Shown here: in pieces, positions 34,220-43,293 of the stretch
Position numbering within the stretch: the first letter of the stretch is position 1
How the letters are laid out: each line of letters starts with the position of its first letter
Translations under genes and position numbers: made by a program
Assembly: GCF_038592905.1 (NCBI RefSeq)
Contig: NZ_CP151943.1
Coordinates: 406,001-470,000, forward strand
Length of the DNA stretch: 64,000 nucleotides
Reading direction: 5' to 3'
From: Neobacillus sp. FSL H8-0543
GTDB lineage: Bacteria; Bacillota; Bacilli; Bacillales; Cytobacillaceae
Notes under the pieces: model-generated
What the model saw: only the letters and a program-made list of their open reading frames with translations
Told to the model about the DNA's origin: nothing
Database searches by the model: none

Positions 34220-34999
34220 TCAATCCCATGATCGGATGCTTTTTGAGAGTACATCCATACCACCGGTTACGGGGATGATACTTCCTGTAATAAAGTCAGA
34301 ATGGTCATCAACTAGAAATGAAATAACTCTTGCGATATCTTCTCCTGTTCCTTGCCTGCCTACCGGTGCCCCTCCAATTTGATCATTGTTTGCTTCATCA
34401 ATATTTTTTTCTTTCCACTCATTAATGATATCTCCTGGACATACCATATTTGCAGTGATCCCGTTTTCTGCTTCCTCAATCGCTATGGTTCGAGTAAGTG
34501 ATGCAAGCCCCGTTTTTGCCGCAGCAAATGCGGAGCGATTAGTCCAGCCAGGGGCAGTTTCAACCCTGTCATAGCCCAAGGTAATTATTCTTCCCCAATT
34601 TTGTTTCCGCATGATAGGAATAACCTGCTTAGATAAATAAAAAACTGCATTTAAATTCCCATTAATTAAGTAATCCCATTCTTCAAATGTATAATCTGTC
34701 ATTTTCTTTCTTTCATTAATGTATGGACCTGCGTTGTGCACGACAACATCAATGGTGGAATATTCTTCAAGTACCTGCTCAATGATCCGTTGGCAATCCT
34801 CTTTCTTTGATACATCCCCCTGCAGGGAAATATTTTTCGTTCCGTATAATTTTTCGATCTGATTAGTTAAAAAAATGGCTTCATTATCACTGCTTCGATA
34901 GTTGATTGCAAGCTGATAACCCTTTTCCGCAAGCTGTAAAGCCGTTCTTTTGCCAATACCAGTTGCTCCCCCTGTTATTAAAGCCGTCTTTTTTTTCAC
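34220..34999 (-). CDS. short-chain dehydrogenase/reductase family protein, catalytic residues replaced
   Basis: 259 residues, GTG start nine bases after GAGAGG. The cofactor loop TGGATGIG (about 9-16), the NAG motif (HNAGP, 89-91) and the C-terminal PVTGGMDV are intact. The active site is not: the YxxxK motif reads FAAAK (Phe158, Lys162), and the catalytic serine position, usually in an ISS triplet, falls in ITLGYDRVE. It still should bind NAD(P) but ordinary oxidoreductase chemistry is doubtful. Closest in overall pattern to FabG-like proteins. Confidence 0.85.
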   Translation of the reverse strand: MKKKTALITGGATGIGKRTALQLAEKGYQLAINYRSSDNEAIFLTNQIEKLYGTKNISLQGDVSKKEDCQRIIEQVLEEYSTIDVVVHNAGPYINERKKMTDYTFEEWDYLINGNLNAVFYLSKQVIPIMRKQNWGRIITLGYDRVETAPGWTNRSAFAAAKTGLASLTRTIAIEEAENGITANMVCPGDIINEWKEKNIDEANNDQIGGAPVGRQGTGEDIARVISFLVDDHSDFITGSIIPVTGGMDVLSKSIRSWD

Positions 35000-35096
35000 A
35001 AACCATTACCTCTCAATTTTTTAATCTATCCCTATACTATATGTTAAAAAAATTCATTTATATTTGCAAATATTAGACAATAGAAAATTACTGCTA

Positions 35097-35124
35097 ACGT
35101 ATAGGCTTCTGCTGGCATATTATG
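35097..35124 (+). promoter_or_regulatory. candidate sigma-K promoter
   Basis: AC at 35097-35098, 17-bp spacer and CATATTATG at 35116-35124, one mismatch from the sigma-K -10 (CATANNNTA). Consistent with a spore-coat role of the gene that follows. Pattern match only. Confidence 0.3.
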
Positions 35125-35179
35125 AGTTATAAATGAAATGAACCGAAAAAAATATTACCCGAAAGGCTGGTTGACAACT

Positions 35180-35653
35180 ATGTTCCCATGGAATTTTTCC
35201 CCTCTTAATAAAGAGTTGAGGGATAGGCTGCAAAATATGAAGCCCGAGGAGATCGAAAATTTTATTTCAGGTATTATGGGGAAGGTTCTTCCGTCACACC
35301 TGGGTGGAATGAAATCAAATGAAATCTTTAATAATTTCCGCAGCCCAGCAGCCGAGCAACAATCCGCGGAAAATGGATTAAACATCATAACCTTCGAAAC
35401 ACACGAGGCCATTTTTGTGAGGATTCCGATAACAGACGAAAAATGGTTAACACAACTGCGTATTTACCATACGGCAAATCAATTGATTGTTGAACATATT
35501 CCCAATAAGGAAGATAAACAAACAATACTTCTTCCTGCAATGGTTAAGAAGAAAGGAGCATCGGCAAAATGTAAGGATGGAATCCTTGAAGTAAAATTAT
35601 TAAAATCTCTTGATATGCAGTATTCACAAATCGACGTAACAGAACTGATGTAA
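35180..35653 (+). CDS. Hsp20/alpha-crystallin-like protein resembling GerT/CotM
   Basis: 157 residues from ATG 35180. An ATG 14 codons upstream (35138) is in frame, but would lie almost at the start of a transcript from the candidate sigma-K promoter; neither has a convincing ribosome site. The N-terminal part (MFPWNFSPLNKELRDRLQNMKPEEIENFISGIMGKVLP) is amphipathic helix. Residues 70-155 are beta-rich with the GILEVKLLK strand of alpha-crystallin domains. Such proteins in Bacillus are spore-coat or germination factors. Function assigned by resemblance only. Confidence 0.6.
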   Translation: MFPWNFSPLNKELRDRLQNMKPEEIENFISGIMGKVLPSHLGGMKSNEIFNNFRSPAAEQQSAENGLNIITFETHEAIFVRIPITDEKWLTQLRIYHTANQLIVEHIPNKEDKQTILLPAMVKKKGASAKCKDGILEVKLLKSLDMQYSQIDVTELM

Positions 35654-35665
35654 GCATGAGAGGCA

Positions 35666-35691
35666 AAAAGACAGCCAGCAGACTGTCTTTT
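35666..35691. terminator. terminator of the Hsp20-like gene
   Basis: AAAAGACAG / CTGTCTTTT with an 8-nt loop; also usable by the converging YtkA-like gene. Confidence 0.75.
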
Positions 35692-35708
35692 GTTTATTTA
35701 TAGGCATC

Positions 35709-36152
35709 TTACTCATCCATGTCCATATGTTCCATTGAATCCTTTGATTCCTCTGGCTCACTTGGTGTACCAATAATAAATTCTTCCTTAGGCATATTGT
35801 GCATGTCTCTTGCTGTTACGTGTGAAATAATATAATATGTACCTTCTTGTTGGAACGTTTTTTCCAGACGATAAACCCCATCCTCTGCATGTTCAATTTC
35901 TATTTCCTCATGTTTTTCATCATTGGCCCGCCAAATCTCAAATTTCACCTCTTTGGCATCCTCAACATTCTCTTCCCCTTGGGTTACCTTTGCTTCAAGT
36001 GTAACTGGTTCATTCACTTGACCGCTTTCAGGTGTTACTGTTAATACTACCTCAATCATTTCAGGCAGCTCATGTTCAAGTTTTTCTTCACTGCAACCGC
36101 TTAAACTAACTAAAAGCAGTAGTACCAGGCTAAAAAACAATAACTTTTTCAT
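35709..36152 (-). CDS. YtkA-like lipoprotein
   Basis: 147 residues. A lipoprotein signal ends in SLSGC (Cys20). The mature part carries a beta-sandwich YtkA/FixH-like domain (VVLTVTPESGQVNEPVTLEAKVTQGEENV ... GVYRLEKTFQQEGTYYIISHVTARDMH) and an acidic, Met/His-rich tail (MEHMDMDE) that could bind copper. It lies on the outer membrane face. The gene follows an unrecognised small gene by six bases, so they are co-transcribed. GGAG precedes the ATG. Confidence 0.85.
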   Translation of the reverse strand: MKKLLFFSLVLLLLVSLSGCSEEKLEHELPEMIEVVLTVTPESGQVNEPVTLEAKVTQGEENVEDAKEVKFEIWRANDEKHEEIEIEHAEDGVYRLEKTFQQEGTYYIISHVTARDMHNMPKEEFIIGTPSEPEESKDSMEHMDMDE

Positions 36153-36158
36153 ATTCCT

Positions 36159-36443
36159 TCACTCCTTATTTAATTCATCCATTACTTGTGTATGTACATG
36201 AATCAATCGTATCTTGGCTTCTGAGGTAATAACCGATTGAACCACTCTGTTAACCGCTGCATAAAACTTTTCATATCTATTTTTCCTAATTCTTGGATGT
36301 GAGTATTCATCTAATAGTTCTCTTTTAATTGTTTCCTTTAGTACCGCTTCATTATCTCTGCCAGCTGTTTCAAGTTGTCGATTATTCCAAATCCTTCGGT
36401 ATTCGGCCAGTAATTCTGCATAATCGACTTGCTCTTCTTGCAT
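36159..36443 (-). CDS. hypothetical helical protein upstream of ytkA-like gene
   Basis: 94 residues, ATG after AAGGAGGGG. Almost entirely charged amphipathic helix (DYAELLAEYRRIWNNRQLE ... LLDEYSHPRIRKNRYEKFYAAVNRVVQSVI). No cysteine, no membrane segment. First gene of a two-gene unit with the YtkA-like lipoprotein. I do not recognise a family. Confidence 0.65.
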   Translation of the reverse strand: MQEEQVDYAELLAEYRRIWNNRQLETAGRDNEAVLKETIKRELLDEYSHPRIRKNRYEKFYAAVNRVVQSVITSEAKIRLIHVHTQVMDELNKE

Positions 36444-36536
36444 AGGTGCCCCTCCTTGTCCTCAATTATCATGTTACATACTTTTCAACATTACTGCAAA
36501 AGATAGATTTTAACAATACCAAGAAAGGAGAAATCT

Positions 36537-36779
36537 ATGTCAACGCCATACAAATGTCCTAATTGCAAAACAAATCGTAGTCGTTTTAATATCATCCAGC
36601 AAGTTTCTCAGTCGGTTAAGCTTGATCCGCATTCAGGAGATGTTGTACACGAATATGGAGAAAATGAATTAGAGGTGTTTCATATGCCGTACAATGGACC
36701 AAATTACCGTGTTCAATGTGGAGTATGCGGTTTAATAGAAGAGGAGCGAACCTTTATTAAGTTTGGCGAGCAGCCTTAA
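36537..36779 (+). CDS. small zinc-ribbon protein
   Basis: 80 residues, ATG after AAAGGAG. Two CxxC pairs (CPNCKTNR at the N-terminus and CGVCG near residue 64) flank a 50-residue beta-rich middle with [14 protein letters not shown]. This is a conserved small Bacillus protein of unknown function; a role in nucleic-acid binding is a guess from the zinc ribbon. Monocistronic, closed by a very strong palindromic terminator. Confidence 0.75.
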   Translation: MSTPYKCPNCKTNRSRFNIIQQVSQSVKLDPHSGDVVHEYGENELEVFHMPYNGPNYRVQCGVCGLIEEERTFIKFGEQP

Positions 36780-36785
36780 TACTAC

Positions 36786-36839
36786 AATAAAACAACACCA
36801 TTATGATTAAAATACTAATCATAATGGTGTTGTTTTATT
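36786..36839. terminator. 24-bp perfect inverted-repeat terminator
   Basis: Arms 36786-36809 and 36816-36839 are exactly complementary, separated by six bases; A and T runs at the ends. Bidirectional, and overlapping the end of the minus-strand gene. Confidence 0.9.
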
Positions 36840-37656
36840 TTAATTTGTTATCCTGCAAAAACGATTGAGAATCAACCTTCCATGCATCCATCGTTGAAAA
36901 GCGAACGACATGGATGACTCCTTTATATGTTTGATGACCACTATTTTTGATAGACCAATCGATTTCAATTGGAATATCTATACTTATTTCCTCTTTCAAA
37001 TCTTCAGCAGGCAATAGGGGCATTCTTGTTATTCTAACATTGTCAATTCGGGCAAAAATCGGTGCCCATTTAACCTTTTGCAGAGAACTTAGGGATGTAA
37101 TTTGATTATCCTGCTGCTTCAATCCTGCTACAAAAGCAGTGATGACCTCATAGGGATTTGCTTTCACTAAGTACTCTTCCAATTTACCTGAAGCCTTATA
37201 TATCATTAACATATGTGATAAGTCCATTGTATTTGTACTGTGAGTTGTGCTGCCGTGGAAATGTATGCAAAAATGGCCAGGAAAATTATTTTTCAGGGCA
37301 CCTGCTCCATGCGGCATTCCATGCATGGATGCGGCAATTATTCGATCTTTATTAATAATAAGAACCGCTCTGCGCTTCCAGCTCCATTTTCCGCCGTAAA
37401 TCTTTTTCATTATCTTCGTATCCTTAGCTGTCAGTGGCTGAACATCAGCGTGATGACTGCCAGCCCGCCTTTGCACGTTAAATTGCATTCCTGTTTCTAT
37501 ATCTAACACTGTGAATTTTGAATACTTTGGAAAAAGCTGATTAACTGCTTTCCATTCCAGCATTTCTATTTTGTAACTAATATCCAGTCCAGCATGAACC
37601 AAATTTCCATTTAGGAGGATTAGAAATAGTATAAAAAAAATCGTTTTCCTCTTCAT
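36835..37656 (-). CDS. secreted protein with conserved GHFCIHF domain
   Basis: 273 residues with a signal peptide (residues 1-22, cleavage after HA). Residues 45-160 contain FTVLDIETGMQFNVQRRAGSHHADVQP and HGMPHGAGALKNNFPGHFCIHFHGSTTH, a block I know from Firmicute cell-surface proteins, often beside copper-amine-oxidase-like stalk domains. His and Cys in GHFCIHF resemble an L,D-transpeptidase-like active site, but I cannot confirm that. The C-terminal 80 residues form a separate beta domain. Ribosome site GGAGGTGG. Confidence 0.6.
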   Translation of the reverse strand: MKRKTIFFILFLILLNGNLVHAGLDISYKIEMLEWKAVNQLFPKYSKFTVLDIETGMQFNVQRRAGSHHADVQPLTAKDTKIMKKIYGGKWSWKRRAVLIINKDRIIAASMHGMPHGAGALKNNFPGHFCIHFHGSTTHSTNTMDLSHMLMIYKASGKLEEYLVKANPYEVITAFVAGLKQQDNQITSLSSLQKVKWAPIFARIDNVRITRMPLLPAEDLKEEISIDIPIEIDWSIKNSGHQTYKGVIHVVRFSTMDAWKVDSQSFLQDNKLK

Positions 37657-37735
37657 TCAACCCACCTCCATATGAAAATGAACTACATATTAAGAGTTAC
37701 CTGAAGTGGAAATTATCATTCACCTTTTTTTATAT

Positions 37736-38659
37736 TTACATTCGTTTTTCTAGGTGAATTAGTTTTGTTTCAATTTCTGTCCAATTAATTCCTTCACCGA
37801 TAAACACGAGATTTAACGGTAAATTCATCTCTTCTTTTATATATAGCGGCATGCCATAGGAAAATTGGAAAAGGTACGGCTTCTCGGTATTATTAAATTT
37901 CACATACCCTTTGATCCGATAAATAGCATCTGGTAACCCCTTTAAAAACTCCTCAAACTCGGTATGACTGATCGCATTCTGGAATTGGTAGACAAAGGTT
38001 GTTAAATTAAGCGCTTTATGACCCGATTCATTTTCGGTTCTTTGTGTAAATGAAACCGTTAGTCTTCTCAACTGTTCCATCGATACCTGTGAAAAGTTTG
38101 TTAGCAGACAGCGTGCCACAGGATTTATAGCTTGAATTTCATAGTTGATCTTTGCCTGCTGTGATTCAGCAAGCTCATTCATTTTATTTATCAAAATAAA
38201 ATCCGAATGACGCACCTGCTCTACTAGCAATTGCTGTAGTTGAGGACTCAGTGACTTCCTTTCCATCCATCGTAAGCCGTCAACTGTTGTTACTATACCT
38301 TTAATGTTAAATTGATCTGCAAATAAGGGCGAGAGAATCGCATCCAAAATTTCCACTGGATGTGCAGCACCTGTTGCCTCGATATATATAACTTCAGGTT
38401 TTTCGGTAAGTAATAGTCCTTGAAGCTGGGCCTCCAGCTTGTCCTGAATGGAACAGCAAATGCAGCCGCCTAGGAGTTCCTTCAAAGCCACATCTTCATC
38501 TTCGACTGCGTTGGAATCAATCGAAACCTTCCCAAGCTCATTCATCATCACAGCAACTTTTCTACCTATTTTCCGTTCATCTTCAAGTAGTCTTTTTAAA
38601 AGTGTTGTTTTTCCGCTTCCTAAAAAACCTGATAAGATATAAACCTCTGTTTTGTTCAT
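37736..38659 (-). CDS. CobW/ZNG1-family GTPase (YciC-like metallochaperone)
   Basis: 307 residues, G3E GTPase. Walker A is GFLGSGKTTLL (about 11-21), the metal-binding CxCC is GGCICCS (about 65-70), the base motif is NKMNE. The C-terminal CobW_C domain is shorter than usual. The family delivers zinc or other metals to client enzymes. I found no clear Zur box upstream. Standing between a secreted protein gene and a degenerate LCP gene; no operon. Confidence 0.88.
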   Translation of the reverse strand: MNKTEVYILSGFLGSGKTTLLKRLLEDERKIGRKVAVMMNELGKVSIDSNAVEDEDVALKELLGGCICCSIQDKLEAQLQGLLLTEKPEVIYIEATGAAHPVEILDAILSPLFADQFNIKGIVTTVDGLRWMERKSLSPQLQQLLVEQVRHSDFILINKMNELAESQQAKINYEIQAINPVARCLLTNFSQVSMEQLRRLTVSFTQRTENESGHKALNLTTFVYQFQNAISHTEFEEFLKGLPDAIYRIKGYVKFNNTEKPYLFQFSYGMPLYIKEEMNLPLNLVFIGEGINWTEIETKLIHLEKRM

Positions 38660-38781
38660 TTTCGTTTCCCTTCTTTTCCTAACATTCCCCTTATTATAGC
38701 TGAATTTCTTTTACATTGTAGTTTTTCATCAAAAAAAGCCCAAGTGCCAAGTCATTGAGCATTGTAGTGAGGCAGAATTCT

Positions 38782-39546
38782 TTAATAGATATCGCTTTCC
38801 TTATCATTAATCATTAAGTTTACTCTATTTGCCTCAGCTGTTAGTTCCATTGGCTCTATTGCTGTAACGGGGTTCATCATAACCATTAACCCAAATTCCA
38901 TTAATCTTCCTTTTCCCATATCAGTATCAACGCTTTTCAATACCTCATCAAGGAGTGTCGGACCTAAAGTAATAATGGTTTCAGCTGTAAAACTATTTCT
39001 TATCTCTTCTTTTAAGGATTTTAACATCATAAATATTTCATCCGTATTGGGAGATTGGTCACGCAAGTTTTCGATTTCTTTAACAAAATCTTGTCCATTA
39101 AGGAACCTCTGACCTTGGCTACTGTTTACTTCAATCCCATTAGGAGCAATAGCGTCGATAATACTAGCCATACCTTCAGGATTAAATGTAAAACAATGAT
39201 CTATGTTTAAATTATACCGATCTTCTACCGCTTCCATTAACTCGTTGGGCTCCATTTCCTGATCCGCCAATGCATCCTTGGGGAGCAGAACAGACCCCAC
39301 CATTATCTTATCATGGTTGGTATCATATTTTATAAGCATGGCGGATTGTGCTGGTTTTGTTTTTTCCATCACTAAAAAGGTATGAAGCCCTTTATTTACA
39401 AATGAACTCTCCTTTAATTTTTCTTCCGTTGTCGATATCCCTTTAGCATCTTCGTCATCAGTCGAAGATCCATTATGAAATACAGATGTTAACGGACCAA
39501 AGCCAAAAAAGGACAATACAATCACTGCAATAATCAACTTTCTCAT
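38782..39546 (-). CDS. degenerate LytR-CpsA-Psr (LCP)-like protein
   Basis: 254 residues, signal peptide or anchor at 1-20. Residues 50-200 follow the LCP fold order: an Asp-containing strand (MLIKYDTNHDKIMVGSVLLPKDAL), the helix before IDHCFTFNPEGMASIIDAIAPNGIEVN and a lNGqdfvkeienlr segment. LCP enzymes need several arginines in the R-x-R ... D-x2-R-x3-Q region; here that region reads ENLRDQSPNTDEIFMMLK and most are missing. It probably no longer ligates polymers to peptidoglycan. GGGGGTCC precedes the ATG. Confidence 0.6.
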   Translation of the reverse strand: MRKLIIAVIVLSFFGFGPLTSVFHNGSSTDDEDAKGISTTEEKLKESSFVNKGLHTFLVMEKTKPAQSAMLIKYDTNHDKIMVGSVLLPKDALADQEMEPNELMEAVEDRYNLNIDHCFTFNPEGMASIIDAIAPNGIEVNSSQGQRFLNGQDFVKEIENLRDQSPNTDEIFMMLKSLKEEIRNSFTAETIITLGPTLLDEVLKSVDTDMGKGRLMEFGLMVMMNPVTAIEPMELTAEANRVNLMINDKESDIY

Positions 39547-39624
39547 ATTTTTGGACCCCCTTCATTCCTTTTCTATTATTGTCCATTGTAGGAAAGTAGG
39601 GGGAAGAATATACAATATATATAC

Positions 39625-39664
39625 AAAAAAGCCCGTTCCTATTTTTAGCAGGAATTAGGCTTTT
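39625..39664 (-). terminator. terminator of ctpA
   Basis: Minus strand AAGCC...TTCCT paired with AGGAA...GGCTT through a small internal loop, then six T. Confidence 0.75.
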
Positions 39665-39668
39665 CATA

Positions 39669-41147
39669 TTACTTCATTTCTTCTTTTAATACTTCGATTG
39701 CTTTTTGAAGCTGAGTATCATTATTTTCAATCTTATCTCTTAATAATTCCATCAATTTCAATGTGGAATCACCCTTTAATACTCCATCCTCGGGCAGCTT
39801 TTGGGCTTTTTGAAAAGCAACAACAGCTTCTTTTGTTTTTTCATCAAAGAATCCATCTTCGCGGCCTGGGTCATATCCAAGGGCATTAAGCATTTTTTGC
39901 GCTGTTTCCACCTCAGTCGACGAACTTGATAGCTTTAATTCCTTATCAGGATTAATGATTGACAATGTTGAATACGATGGAAGCGAAACTTCAAAATCTG
40001 GTTTAATTCCCTCTTTATGTATCCAATTCCCCTTAGGAGTCAGCCATTTTGCGGTTGTAAACTTAAGGTTCGAACCATCTTTAAGATCCTTAGCCGTCTG
40101 AACTGTTCCTTTACCAAACGAAGTCTCACCTACTAGTTTTACATCAGCAGACTCTCTTACCGCTGCGGCAAGAATTTCAGAGGCACTAGCACTGCCTTTA
40201 TCAATTAATACGACCAATGGAAGATCTGGATTGCCATCATTTTCTGAAGGGTAATCTTTTATCTTTCCATTTCGATCTTCTACTTTTAAAATCAATTTAC
40301 TATTTGGAACAAACATGCTGGAAATATTGATAGCCTCGTCCAATAAACCACCTGGATTATGGCGCAAATCGAGCACTAAACCCTTCATACCCTGCTTTTG
40401 CAGATCATTTAACATAACAACGAGATCTTGAGGTGTATTGTTAGAAAAGCTAGTAATTTGCACTTTAGCAATACTATCGTCGACCATTTCTCCATACACT
40501 GTTTCAATTGGAATCTCATCGCGAATAATTGGAACCTTGATTAGGTTATCTGCCCCTGGCCGTTGAATTTCTAATTCAACCTTTGTTCCTTTTTCACCGC
40601 GAATTAATGTAACTGCTTCTGTTGAAGTCATCCCTTGGATGCTTTTTCCATCTACAGACATGACCGTATCATTTGGTTTTAACCCTGCTTTTTCTGCAGG
40701 TGAACCTTTGATTGGAGAAACAATAACAATAAAGCCATCCTTTTCCTGGATTTCAGCACCTATTCCCTCGAAGGATGAATCGATGCTGTTATGAAAGCTC
40801 TTAGCTTCGTCGATACTCATATAATCTGTATATGGATCGTCAAGTGCTTTAACCATTCCGTCAATAGCACCATTAATTAGATCGTTTTGATCCAACTCTT
40901 TAAAATATTCCTTTTTTAACGTGTCGTAAGCAGAATAGAGCTTATTAAATTCAGTCCTTTCACTTGCGACTGTAACGACTTTTTCCTCACCAAACGATAG
41001 TGCAAATGTAGTAACACCTGCTGTTAGGAAAACAATGAAAAATAACATCATAACAAAATGAAATTTTTTCATATTAACAAACCCTGATTTGTTTTCATTC
41101 ACTTGCTCTTGTTCTAAATTCTCTTGACCGACATTCTGTTCATCCAT
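39669..41147 (-). CDS. ctpA: S41 carboxyl-terminal processing protease
   Basis: 492 residues from the ATG at 41147, four bases after GTGGTGA; longer reading frames upstream lack a ribosome site. In order: one membrane anchor (about residues 30-50), a PDZ domain (EGIGAEIQEKDGFIVIVSPIKGSPAEKAG), the S41 core with the catalytic serine in GSASASEIL and lysine in SFGKGTVQ, and a C-terminal peptidoglycan-binding domain (AQKMLNALGYDPGREDGFFDEKT). Next to yodJ and deoD as in B. subtilis, which identifies it as CtpA. Confidence 0.92.
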   Translation of the reverse strand: MDEQNVGQENLEQEQVNENKSGFVNMKKFHFVMMLFFIVFLTAGVTTFALSFGEEKVVTVASERTEFNKLYSAYDTLKKEYFKELDQNDLINGAIDGMVKALDDPYTDYMSIDEAKSFHNSIDSSFEGIGAEIQEKDGFIVIVSPIKGSPAEKAGLKPNDTVMSVDGKSIQGMTSTEAVTLIRGEKGTKVELEIQRPGADNLIKVPIIRDEIPIETVYGEMVDDSIAKVQITSFSNNTPQDLVVMLNDLQKQGMKGLVLDLRHNPGGLLDEAINISSMFVPNSKLILKVEDRNGKIKDYPSENDGNPDLPLVVLIDKGSASASEILAAAVRESADVKLVGETSFGKGTVQTAKDLKDGSNLKFTTAKWLTPKGNWIHKEGIKPDFEVSLPSYSTLSIINPDKELKLSSSSTEVETAQKMLNALGYDPGREDGFFDEKTKEAVVAFQKAQKLPEDGVLKGDSTLKLMELLRDKIENNDTQLQKAIEVLKEEMK

Positions 41148-41306
41148 AGCGTTCACCACTTTCATTAACCAAAAAATAAGAAAAGAATCCTTAAGGTTTA
41201 GAATAACATCTTTCATATAAAATTAACAAAGAAAAGTGTGTGAAAATAATTAACGGCACTGACCAAAAGGGGCGCCCTTAATTTATTTCTACAAAAGATT
41301 GTAACT

Positions 41307-42110
41307 TCACATTTTCTTGACTTCATTAAAATATTCTTCCAATGTCCAGTTATGTTCATAAATAACATTTGCTGCTTTCACACCTACGTAGCGAAAGTGC
41401 CATGGTTCATAGATGTAATTAGTAATAGCTTCTTTTCCTTTCGGATATCGGAGGATAAAACCAAAGCGATGGGCATTTTCAGCGAGCCATTTTCCTTCCT
41501 TGGTATTAGCATAGCTTTCATCTAGATTGAAATTGATCGATCTGCTTGTGATATCCATGGCTAGTCCAGATTGATGCTCACTAGAACCTGGAATCGCCAC
41601 TACTTGCATGGCTTTATCTCTCCCTACACGATTTGTTTCTGCCTCAAACAGTATTTCTTGTCGGTTATATGAACGATAACCAGATACGGCGAACAGCTCA
41701 ATCCCAGCATTTTTTGCCTCTGTAAACATTTTTGTTAATGCATCAGCTGCTTCTTGCCTCATTAAACTTTTTTCAGCCTCCTCATCACCAAAAGTAAAAG
41801 CAACATTTGGCCTCACTAAATCTTCAGGCACATAGCTCTCAGGGAGAAAGTATTGGTTATTCACTAATGCCATCGTGTTTGTTGTATTCTGGATGACATT
41901 CTTTCCATCCACTTCTTTAATTTCATTAAAAAATATTGATTCTAAACTTAATGGGTCATTTTCAGGAGGTAATTCTTCTTGTGGCTGCTGATTTTCTTCA
42001 CCAGAATCATCTGAAGTGAATGGGAGCTTTTTCAAAGGTAAATCTATCTGATTGCAACCGCTAACTAATAGGGCAATCATTATAAACAACAACATAAACT
42101 TCAATCTCAT
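41307..42110 (-). CDS. yodJ: D-alanyl-D-alanine carboxypeptidase lipoprotein YodJ (VanY family)
   Basis: 267 residues from ATG 42110, after GGTGG. Lipobox LVSGC at residue 19. The M15B/VanY zinc ligands are in SSEHQSGLAMDI (His and Asp) and EPWHFRYVG (His), and SGYRSYNRQ is the substrate-binding segment. It trims pentapeptide stems on the outer membrane face. Position between ctpA and deoD matches B. subtilis. Confidence 0.92.
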   Translation of the reverse strand: MRLKFMLLFIMIALLVSGCNQIDLPLKKLPFTSDDSGEENQQPQEELPPENDPLSLESIFFNEIKEVDGKNVIQNTTNTMALVNNQYFLPESYVPEDLVRPNVAFTFGDEEAEKSLMRQEAADALTKMFTEAKNAGIELFAVSGYRSYNRQEILFEAETNRVGRDKAMQVVAIPGSSEHQSGLAMDITSRSINFNLDESYANTKEGKWLAENAHRFGFILRYPKGKEAITNYIYEPWHFRYVGVKAANVIYEHNWTLEEYFNEVKKM

Positions 42111-42171
42111 ATTTTCCACCCATCTATTTTTTCTTCATGTTATCGACTATATCAATGGCCAAAGATATGGG

Positions 42172-42198
42172 AAAACCTCTTCCATTAGTGAAAGAGGT
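42172..42198 (-). terminator. terminator of deoD
   Basis: Minus strand CCTCTTTC / GGAAGAGG with a 6-nt loop and TTTT. Confidence 0.65.
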
Positions 42199-42214
42199 CA
42201 AGTTAAAATACTGG

Positions 42215-42916
42215 TTACTTGATTGCAGCTTCTAACGCCACTTCAATCATGTCATTGAAGGTTAGTTGTCTTTCTTCAGCTGTCGTTTCTTCGCCCGTTA
42301 AAATGTGGTCACTGACAGTCAAGACAGACAATGCTCTGCGATCAAACTTTGCCGCTAATGTGTAAAGAGCTGTGGTCTCCATTTCAATCGCTAGAATTTG
42401 ATATTTTGCCCACTTCTCAAGGTCTGCATTATCGTTATAAAAAGAATCAGCAGTAAAAATATTGCCTACTCTAAGACTAAGTCCCTTCTCTACCCCTGCG
42501 TCGTATGCTTTTTTCAACAAATCAAAATTGGCACAAGGTGCAAAATCGACTCCCCCAAAGGTAAGGCGATTCATATTAGAATCAGTTGAACTAGTCATCG
42601 CAAGAATCACATCACGAACTTTTACGTCTTTTTGAATGGCACCGCAAGTACCCACGCGGATGAGGTTTTGGACATTATAGCTATTCATTAATTCGTTTAC
42701 ATAGATAGAGATGGAAGGAACACCCATACCTGTTCCTTGAACAGAAATTCTATTTCCTTTATATGTACCAGTATAACCAAACATATTTCGCACTTCGTTA
42801 TAGCATTTAGCATCCTCTAAGAAGGTCTCAGCAATATATTTAGCCCTTAAAGGGTCTCCTGGCAGTAATACCGTTTCAGCAATTTCGTTTTCTTTTGCAC
42901 CAATATGTACGCTCAT
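42215..42916 (-). CDS. deoD: purine-nucleoside phosphorylase
   Basis: 233 residues, trimeric/hexameric NP-I family. Phosphate site [11 protein letters not shown] near the N-terminus, purine site FTADSFY and EMETTALY, and the catalytic aspartate in [11 protein letters not shown]. It cleaves purine nucleosides with phosphate. GGAGG precedes the ATG. Synteny with yodJ and yodL conserved. Confidence 0.97.
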   Translation of the reverse strand: MSVHIGAKENEIAETVLLPGDPLRAKYIAETFLEDAKCYNEVRNMFGYTGTYKGNRISVQGTGMGVPSISIYVNELMNSYNVQNLIRVGTCGAIQKDVKVRDVILAMTSSTDSNMNRLTFGGVDFAPCANFDLLKKAYDAGVEKGLSLRVGNIFTADSFYNDNADLEKWAKYQILAIEMETTALYTLAAKFDRRALSVLTVSDHILTGEETTAEERQLTFNDMIEVALEAAIK

Positions 42917-43069
42917 GTAATATCCTCCATTCCTGTTAAGTGAAGTATTCCTTCACAATAGACAATATATCATAAAATAATTTTTTATGAAAAACCTTTT
43001 CACAACACAGACATGATTTTATTCAAATTGTGGAAAGCTATTTTTAGATTACCCAAAGGAGGTAGGATT

Positions 43070-43210
43070 ATGGGAAAAAAACATCGAGCTCGTACTGGTT
43101 CACCTAAGAAAAATAATCATATCCCGCCAGAAGCAATAGAAGCTGAACACAATGCACATGCTAAGGAAAATAGCGCAACTGGTGGGCGTAAAAACAAACA
43201 ACAATTTTAA
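43070..43210 (+). CDS. small basic protein of unknown function
   Basis: 46 residues from the ATG at 43070, after AAAGGAGG. Basic N-terminus (GKKHRARTGSPKKNNHIPP) and a polar, Ala/Glu-rich remainder ending in GGRKNKQQF. No hydrophobic core; likely disordered or nucleic-acid binding. Looks like one of the short SASP-sized proteins of spore formers, but I cannot assign it. Strong ribosome site and terminator support it. Confidence 0.6.
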   Translation: MGKKHRARTGSPKKNNHIPPEAIEAEHNAHAKENSATGGRKNKQQF

Positions 43211-43247
43211 TAAGCCTAAGGAGAATTTTCTCCTTAGGCTTATTTTA
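43211..43247 (+). terminator. terminator of the small basic protein gene
   Basis: TAAGCCTAAGGAGA / TCTCCTTAGGCTTA with an ATTT loop and TTTTA. Confidence 0.9.
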
Positions 43248-43293
43248 TCCAGTTTCAGACAACGGTATAAGTACAAGCTTGTGCGGACCATTT

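Noticed and set aside
38660..38781. Zur box upstream of the CobW-family gene
   Set aside because: No sequence with the expected palindromic Zur pattern could be found, so zinc control is not claimed.
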